Shown here piece after piece: positions 58,731 through 64,000 of a stretch of DNA of 64,000 nt. The DNA comes from Streptomyces agglomeratus. GTDB taxonomy: Bacteria > Actinomycetota > Actinomycetes > Streptomycetales > Streptomycetaceae. Numbering within the stretch: the stretch's first letter is position 1; each line of letters opens with the position of its first letter. The notes below the pieces were generated by a model that was not told the DNA's origin, did no database searches, and was given only the letters and a program-made list of their open reading frames with translations. A program made the position numbers and the translations under genes. Where the stretch lies: NCBI RefSeq assembly GCF_001746415.1, contig NZ_MEHJ01000001.1, positions 5,834,501 through 5,898,500 of the forward strand, given 5' to 3'.

Positions 58731-61223
58731 ATGTCCGTACTGACGCGCGACGAAGCGCAGACCCGAGCCCAGCTCCTCGACATCCACCGGTACACGATCG
58801 AACTCGATCTCACCCGCGGCGAAGAGACCTTCGACTCCCGCACCGTCATCCACTTCACCGCCCGCACGACCGGGGACACCTTCGTCGAGCTCAAGCCCGC
58901 CGCCCTGCGCACCGTCACCCTCGACGGACAGCCCCTGGACCCCGAAGCACTCGCCGGGAACCGCCTGCCCCTCACCGGCCTCACCGCCGGCGAGCACGAG
59001 CTGCGCGTCGAAGCCGACATGCGCTACTCCCGCACCGGCGAGGGCATGCACCGCTTCACGGACCCCACCGACGGGGAGACGTACGTCTACACCCAGCTCT
59101 TCCTGGAAGACGTCCAGCGCGTCTTCGCCGCCTTCGACCAGCCCGACCTCAAAGCCGTCTTCGCCCTCACCGTCACCGCCCCCGAAGGCTGGACCGTCCT
59201 CGGCAACGGCGTCGCGGACCACCAGGGGGCCGGACGCTGGACACTCGCCCCCACCCCCCTCATCTCCACCTACCTCGTCGCCGTCGCCGCCGGCCCCTGG
59301 CACTCCGTACGCACCGAACACGCGGGCCTGCCCTTCGGCATCCACTGCCGCCGCTCCCTCGCGCCGTACCTCAACACCGACGCCGACGAGATCCTCGACA
59401 TCACCCGCGCCTGCTTCGACCGCTACCACGAGAAGTTCGAGGAGCCCTACCCCTTCGACTCCTACGACCAGGCGTTCGTCCCCGAATTCAACGCCGGCGC
59501 CATGGAGAACCCCGGCCTCGTCACCTTCCGCGACGAGTTCGTCTTCCGCTCCGCCGTCACCGACACCGAACGCCAGACCCGCGCCATGGTCATCGCCCAC
59601 GAGATGGCCCACATGTGGTTCGGCGACCTCGTCACCCTCCGGTGGTGGGACGACATCTGGCTCAACGAGTCCTTCGCCGAGTACATGGGCTACCAGACCC
59701 TCACCGAAGCCACCCGCTTCACCGACACCTGGACCGACTTCGCCGTCGCCCGCAAGGGCTGGGGATACGACGCCGACCAACGCCCCAGCACCCACCCCGT
59801 CGCCCCCGACCCGGACGCCGTCCCCGACACCGCGTCCGCCCTGCTCAACTTCGACGGCATTTCCTACGCCAAGGGCGCCTCCGCCCTGCGCCAGCTCGTC
59901 GCCTGGCTCGGCGAGAAGGACTTCCTGGCCGGCATCAACACCCACTTCGCCCGCCACAAGTTCGCCAACGCCACCCTCGCCGACTTCCTCGACAACCTCG
60001 CCTCCGCCACCGACCGCGACGTCCACGCCTGGGCCGGCCAATGGCTGCGCACCACCGGCGTCGACACCCTCACCCCCGCCGTCACGGAGGCGGACGGCAT
60101 GTGGCACGTCACCGTCGACCAGCAGGGCACCCGCCCCCACCGCCTCGCCGTCGGCGCGTACGACCGCGACCCCATCGACGGCGCGAGCCTGATCCTGCGC
60201 GAGCGCTTCGAAGTCGACGTACCACAGGGCGAATCCGCGACGGGCCGCCCCGGCCGCCGCCCCGCGCTCGTCGTACTCAACGACGGCGACCTCACCTACG
60301 CCAAGATCCGCCTCGACGAACGGTCCGAAGAACCGGCGCTGCGCAACCTCTCCGCCGTCCCCGACGCCCTCACCCGCGCCGTGCTGTGGAACACGCTGCG
60401 CGACATGGTCCGCGACGGCGAACTCGGACCGGTCGAGTACCTCGAAACCGCGCTCGCCCACCTCCCCGAGGAAACCGACCTCGCGATCGTCCAGGGAGTA
60501 CTCGCCTTCGCCCACGGCCAGGCCACGGACCGCTACCTTGGCGCGGCCGAACGCCCTGCGGCCCTCGCCACCCTCCGGAACATCTGCCGCGACCTGATCC
60601 GCCGCACCGAGGACGGCAACGGCACCGGCCTGCGACTGACCGCCGTACGCCACTTCATCGATGCCGCCAGCCAGCCCGACGGCATCCAGGAATGGCTCCA
60701 CACCGGCAGCGTCCCCGGCGGCCCCGAACTCGACCCCGAACTGCGCTGGCGCATCCTGCGCCGCCTCGCCGTACTCGGCGCCACCGACGAAAGCGCCATC
60801 GCCGCCGAACTCGACCGCGACCCCAGCGCCACCGGCCAGGAAGGCGCCGCCCGCTGCCGCGCCGCCCTGCCCACACCCGAGGCCAAGGCCGCGGCCTGGA
60901 CCCGCATGTTCGAGGACGACACCCTGTCCAACTACCTCTTCAGCGCGACCGCCCAGGGCTTCTGGCAGCCCGAACAGACCGCGCTCACAAGCGATTACGT
61001 CCTCCGCTACTACCGCGACGCCAAGGCCGTCGCAGACCGCCGCGGCCCCGCCATCGCCGAGGCCGCCGGCCGCTACGCCTTCCCCCAGTTCGCCGTCGAC
61101 AAGGACTCCCTGCGCCTCGGCGAGGACTTCCTGCGCGACGCCGAACCGATCCCGTCCCTGCGCCGCAAGCTCGTGGACCAGCTCGACGACCTGCGCCGAG
61201 CCCTGACGGTACGGGGGAACTGA
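58731..61223 (+). CDS. pepN: Aminopeptidase N (M1 family)
   Basis: This 830-residue metallopeptidase removes N-terminal residues from peptides. The exopeptidase motif is FNAGAMENPGLVTF, and the zinc site is VIAHEMAHMWFGDLVTLRWW with the third ligand Glu in LNESFAEYMGY (about residues 290-313). The C-terminal ERAP1-like domain is present (LRNLSAVPDALTRAVLWNTL). The N-terminus has no signal, so it is cytoplasmic. The length fits Streptomyces PepN. A 13-bp hairpin terminator follows the stop. Confidence 0.95.
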   Translation: MSVLTRDEAQTRAQLLDIHRYTIELDLTRGEETFDSRTVIHFTARTTGDTFVELKPAALRTVTLDGQPLDPEALAGNRLPLTGLTAGEHELRVEADMRYSRTGEGMHRFTDPTDGETYVYTQLFLEDVQRVFAAFDQPDLKAVFALTVTAPEGWTVLGNGVADHQGAGRWTLAPTPLISTYLVAVAAGPWHSVRTEHAGLPFGIHCRRSLAPYLNTDADEILDITRACFDRYHEKFEEPYPFDSYDQAFVPEFNAGAMENPGLVTFRDEFVFRSAVTDTERQTRAMVIAHEMAHMWFGDLVTLRWWDDIWLNESFAEYMGYQTLTEATRFTDTWTDFAVARKGWGYDADQRPSTHPVAPDPDAVPDTASALLNFDGISYAKGASALRQLVAWLGEKDFLAGINTHFARHKFANATLADFLDNLASATDRDVHAWAGQWLRTTGVDTLTPAVTEADGMWHVTVDQQGTRPHRLAVGAYDRDPIDGASLILRERFEVDVPQGESATGRPGRRPALVVLNDGDLTYAKIRLDERSEEPALRNLSAVPDALTRAVLWNTLRDMVRDGELGPVEYLETALAHLPEETDLAIVQGVLAFAHGQATDRYLGAAERPAALATLRNICRDLIRRTEDGNGTGLRLTAVRHFIDAASQPDGIQEWLHTGSVPGGPELDPELRWRILRRLAVLGATDESAIAAELDRDPSATGQEGAARCRAALPTPEAKAAAWTRMFEDDTLSNYLFSATAQGFWQPEQTALTSDYVLRYYRDAKAVADRRGPAIAEAAGRYAFPQFAVDKDSLRLGEDFLRDAEPIPSLRRKLVDQLDDLRRALTVRGN

Positions 61224-61245
61224 GCCGCCGGGGGCCGGCGCCCGT

Positions 61246-61285
61246 CCTGCTCCGGGGGTGGTTCGCGTCCCGCCCCCGGAGCAGG
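61246..61285 (+). terminator. pepN terminator
   Basis: CCTGCTCCGGGGG and CCCCCGGAGCAGG form a perfect 13-bp stem with a 14-nt loop, 22 bp after the pepN stop. No U-tract is present. Confidence 0.7.
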
Positions 61286-61397
61286 CTCTCTGGTCCGGCT
61301 CTCACGCCCACCCGGGGGCCCGGCCTTAGCCTCCCCGGCCGCCGGGCCCTCGCCTCCCACGGTCGCCGCGCCCGCCCGGCGCCCCGCGCGCAACTGG

Positions 61398-61440
61398 GCG
61401 CGGCCCACCGCACCGCGCGGCCCACCGCACCGCGCGGCCC
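61398..61440 (+). repeat. Tandem 17-bp repeats upstream of the siderophore genes
   Basis: GCGCGGCCCACCGCACC occurs at 61398 and 61415, with a nine-base partial third copy. It lies in the 376-bp gap between pepN and the decarboxylase gene (61,224-61,599). The rest of the gap holds the pepN terminator and an A/T-richer segment near 61,460-61,540 that probably contains the promoter. I looked for the usual iron-box TTAGGnnAGGCTnnCCTAA and did not see it. Confidence 0.55.
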
Positions 61441-61599
61441 CGCCCCCACCCACCGCGCCCTATATCAGCTGCACGTCGCCCGACTCTGCCCACCCGCACG
61501 GCAGTACCACTTTCGGGTTGAGATCGTTGAGCAGTCCGGACGCGCCCGCTGATGCCTGTACACGCTGGTGTGCCAGCCAAGCGCACCGAAGGACCTCGC

Positions 61600-63021
61600 A
61601 TGAGTACGCCGCCCCCCGCCGACCCCCTGCCGCCCCTCGCCGGCGGCGCAGGCGGGCCCGCTGCCCTGCGGCCCCTGCTCGACACCGTCCTCGACGCCCT
61701 CCGCGAAGGCGCCCTCGCCCGTCGCGGCCCGCTGCCCGCCGGCGGACCCGACGCCGTCACGCGCCAGCTCCTGGACACCGCCGGGCCCGTGCTCCCCGAC
61801 ATCGGCACAGGAGCCGAAGAAGCCCTCCGTACGTTCGTCCACGCACTCGCGCGCGGCTCCGCCGACCCGGCCGACCCGCTGTGCGTCGCGCACCTCCACA
61901 CCCCGCCGCTCGCCCTCGCCGCAGCCGCCGACCTCGCCGCGTCCGCGCTCAACCCCTCCATGGACTCCTGGGACCAGGCACCCGCCGCCTCGGCCCTGGA
62001 AGCCCAGGTCACCCGCACGCTCGCCGCCGAGGTCTACCCCCACGCCACCGCACCCGACGCCCTCGTCACCACCGGCGGCACCGAGTCCAACCAGCTCGCC
62101 CTCCTCCTCGCCCGCGAACGCCACGGCCCCGTGCAGCTCGTCCACGGCGCCAACGCCCACCACTCACTGTCCCGCGCCGCATGGCTCCTCGGCCTCCCCG
62201 AACCGGTCGCCGTCCCCGCCCCCGCAGGCGTCATCGACCTCACCGCGCTCGACGAAGCCCTCACCCGCCTGCACCACCCCCTCCTCGTCGCCGCCACCGC
62301 CGGCACCACCGACACCGGCCGCATCGACCCGCTCCCCGCGATCGCCGACCTCTGCGCACGCCACCACGCCGAACTCCACATCGACGCCGCGTACGGCGGC
62401 CCACTCCTGTTCAGCGACGTGCACAAGACCCGCCTCGACGGCCTGGACCGCGCCCACAGCGTCACCCTCGACCTGCACAAACTCGGCTGGCAGCCCGTCG
62501 CCGCAGGACTCCTCGCCGTACCCGACACCGCCGCCCTCACCCCCCTCGGCCACCAGGCCGACTACCTCAACGCCGACGACGACACCGAAGCGGGCCTCCC
62601 CGACCTCCTCGGCCGCTCCCTGCGCACGACACGACGCCCCGACATCCTCAAGACCGCCGTCACGCTCCGCGCCCTCGGCCGCCGAGGACTCGCCGACCTC
62701 GTCGACCGCACCTGCGCCGCCGCCCACCAGCTCGCCGACCTCGTCGAGAACACCCCCGGCCTCGAACTCCACGACCGGCCCGCCATCAGCACCGTCCTCC
62801 TGCGCCCCACCGGCGCCACGGACGACGACATCGCCGGCATCCGCCGCACCCTCCTCACCCACGGCCGCGCCGTCCTCGGCCGCGCCCGCGCCGACGGACG
62901 CCTCTGGCTCAAAGCCACCGTCCTCAACCCCCACACCACCCGCAAGGACCTCGAAGCACTCCTCGCGCTCCTCTCCCACCCGGCACCCCTGTCACTCCCG
63001 GAAGGCAGCACCCACCGATGA
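61600..63021 (+). CDS. PLP-dependent decarboxylase of a siderophore locus (DesA-like)
   Basis: This 473-residue group II decarboxylase has ALNPSMDSWDQAPAASALEA, VTTGGTESNQLALLLARERH, HIDAAYGGPLLF and the PLP lysine in LDLHKLGWQPVAAG (Lys294). Relatives decarboxylate lysine, ornithine or 2,4-diaminobutyrate. The adjacent N-hydroxylase means that the diamine is the building block of a hydroxamate siderophore, such as desferrioxamine (lysine to cadaverine). The sequence differs from classical DesA as I recall it, so a diaminobutyrate/putrescine route is possible. GAAGGA precedes the ATG, and the stop overlaps the next gene by 4 bp. Confidence 0.82.
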   Translation: MSTPPPADPLPPLAGGAGGPAALRPLLDTVLDALREGALARRGPLPAGGPDAVTRQLLDTAGPVLPDIGTGAEEALRTFVHALARGSADPADPLCVAHLHTPPLALAAAADLAASALNPSMDSWDQAPAASALEAQVTRTLAAEVYPHATAPDALVTTGGTESNQLALLLARERHGPVQLVHGANAHHSLSRAAWLLGLPEPVAVPAPAGVIDLTALDEALTRLHHPLLVAATAGTTDTGRIDPLPAIADLCARHHAELHIDAAYGGPLLFSDVHKTRLDGLDRAHSVTLDLHKLGWQPVAAGLLAVPDTAALTPLGHQADYLNADDDTEAGLPDLLGRSLRTTRRPDILKTAVTLRALGRRGLADLVDRTCAAAHQLADLVENTPGLELHDRPAISTVLLRPTGATDDDIAGIRRTLLTHGRAVLGRARADGRLWLKATVLNPHTTRKDLEALLALLSHPAPLSLPEGSTHR

Positions 63022-64000
63022 CCGCCGCCCCCGCCCGCCGGCCCCAAGAACCCGAACAGCCACACGACCTCATCGGCATCGGCATCGGCCCGTTCAACCT
63101 CTCCCTCGCCGCCCTCGCCGACGGTGTTCACGGCGGCCTCGCCACCGCCTTCTACGAACAACGCCCCGCCTTCCACTGGCACCCCGGCCTCCTCATCGAC
63201 GGCGCGACCCTCCAAGTCCCCTTCCTCGCCGACCTCGTCACCCTCGCCGACCCCGCCAGCCCCTGGTCGTTCCTCAACTACCTGCGCACCCGCGAACGGC
63301 TCTTCCCCTTCTACTTCTCCGAGCGCTTCCACATCCAGCGCGCCGAATACGACGCCTACTGCCGCTGGGTCAGCGACCACCTCCCCGGGCTCCACTTCGG
63401 CCACCAGGTCGACGCCGTCCGCTGGAACGCCGAACGCGACGCCTTCGAAGTCGACTTCACCCAGCTCGACGCCGACGGCGAAGCCGAAGCCCTCGGCCGC
63501 GCCTACACCCGCAACGTCGCCGTCGGCGTCGGCACCCAGCCCTACATCCCCGAACCCCTCAAGCCCCTCGCCGAAGCCCCCACCGTCCCCGTCATCCACT
63601 CCTCCGCCTACCTCGACCACCGCCAACGGCTCCTCGCCGCCGAACACATCACCGTCATCGGATCAGGCCAGTCCGGCGCCGAAGTCTTCCTCGACCTGCT
63701 GCGCGCCCGCCCCGAGGGCCGCGAGAAGATCACCTGGCTGGCCAGGACCGAAGCCTTCGCCCCCATGGAGTACTCCAAACTCGGCCTGGAACACTTCACC
63801 CCCGACTACAGCCGGTACTTCCACGCCCTGCCCGAGTCCGTACGCGACGACCTCGGCCCCCGCCAGTGGCAGCTCCACAAGGGCATCGACGCCGACACCA
63901 TCGCCGCCATCCACGACGAGCTCTACCGGCGCACCCTCCACGGCGGCTGGCCCGACGCGGTCCTCACCCCGGGAGTCTCCGTACGCACCGCCGGCCGGGT
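63018..64000 (+). CDS. Lysine/ornithine N-hydroxylase (3' truncated)
   Basis: The gene is cut by the window end after about 327 residues. It is a class B flavin-dependent N-hydroxylating monooxygenase: IGIGIGPFNLSLAALADGV (FAD), VIGSGQSGAEVFLDLLRARP (NADPH), and FQVPFLADLV-like LQVPFLADLVTLADPASPWS. It N-hydroxylates a diamine or lysine side chain for a hydroxamate siderophore. The ATG overlaps the decarboxylase stop (ATGA), so both are made together. An acetyl/succinyltransferase and an IucA/IucC synthetase would be expected just beyond the window. Confidence 0.9.
   Translation, partial: MTAAPARRPQEPEQPHDLIGIGIGPFNLSLAALADGVHGGLATAFYEQRPAFHWHPGLLIDGATLQVPFLADLVTLADPASPWSFLNYLRTRERLFPFYFSERFHIQRAEYDAYCRWVSDHLPGLHFGHQVDAVRWNAERDAFEVDFTQLDADGEAEALGRAYTRNVAVGVGTQPYIPEPLKPLAEAPTVPVIHSSAYLDHRQRLLAAEHITVIGSGQSGAEVFLDLLRARPEGREKITWLARTEAFAPMEYSKLGLEHFTPDYSRYFHALPESVRDDLGPRQWQLHKGIDADTIAAIHDELYRRTLHGGWPDAVLTPGVSVRTAGR

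Noticed and set aside
58599-60701. 700-residue minus-strand open frame opposite pepN
   Set aside because: It is an extremely Gly/Val/Glu-rich mirror of the PepN codons with no ribosome site; not a real gene.
61320-61345. Iron box near the siderophore genes
   Set aside because: CCTTAGCCTCCCC looks partly similar, but lacks the matching right arm CCTAA and is 255 bp away.

Overview
The window is high-GC actinobacterial DNA with the codon bias, GTG/TTG starts, 4-bp gene overlaps and gene order (his-trp, lgt, gltBD) of Streptomyces. S. griseus-type trypsin, TrpM, HGxxPAAW and VIT-family genes agree with that. No rRNA, tRNA, CRISPR array, insertion sequence or prophage was recognised. All homology statements come from reading the protein sequences against remembered families; no search was run.

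Layout. (1) 1-11.6 kb: amino-acid core. The end of priA, then ridA-like, hisF, hisI, trpE, trpC, trpM, trpB and trpA, with small membrane proteins between, then a DsbA-like thiol protein and lgt. (2) 11.6-19.0 kb, minus strand: a six-gene chain in which each stop overlaps the next start by 4 bp. It encodes four ADP-ribosylglycohydrolase paralogues, a class III CoA-transferase and a CitE-like CoA lyase. (3) 19.2-26.2 kb: a VIT-type metal transporter and gltBD. (4) 26.3-33.6 kb: MFS transporter under a SoxR/MerR-like box, rhomboid protease, SDR, VWA and HutD proteins, an FAD monooxygenase behind a 14-bp triple repeat, and a PPOX-fold protein.

(5) 33.7-48.4 kb: the most notable region. It encodes recognisable counterparts of the mycobacterial KstR2 regulon, which degrades the last two rings (C and D) of steroids: acyl-CoA dehydrogenases, a crotonase, IpdF, KstR2, FadA6, IpdC, IpdB, IpdA, EchA20 and two SDRs. 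It lies in two blocks separated by cspA, a DEAD-box helicase and a secreted tyrosine phosphatase. Each block has a divergent crotonase/SDR promoter carrying nearly the same inverted-repeat operator, which fits the recalled KstR2 consensus. A single TetR regulator therefore probably controls both blocks.

(6) 48.5-58.3 kb: ankyrin/HEAT protein, HExxH zinc protein, secreted trypsin, secreted GH101-type endo-alpha-N-acetylgalactosaminidase, and a GH35 beta-galactosidase divergent from an AraC regulator with a 21-bp-spaced direct repeat between them. (7) 58.3-64 kb: chorismate mutase, PepN aminopeptidase, and the start of a siderophore locus (PLP decarboxylase and lysine/ornithine N-hydroxylase) cut by the window end. 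Several intergenic regions carry short tandem repeats (9, 14, 16, 17 and 23 bp).
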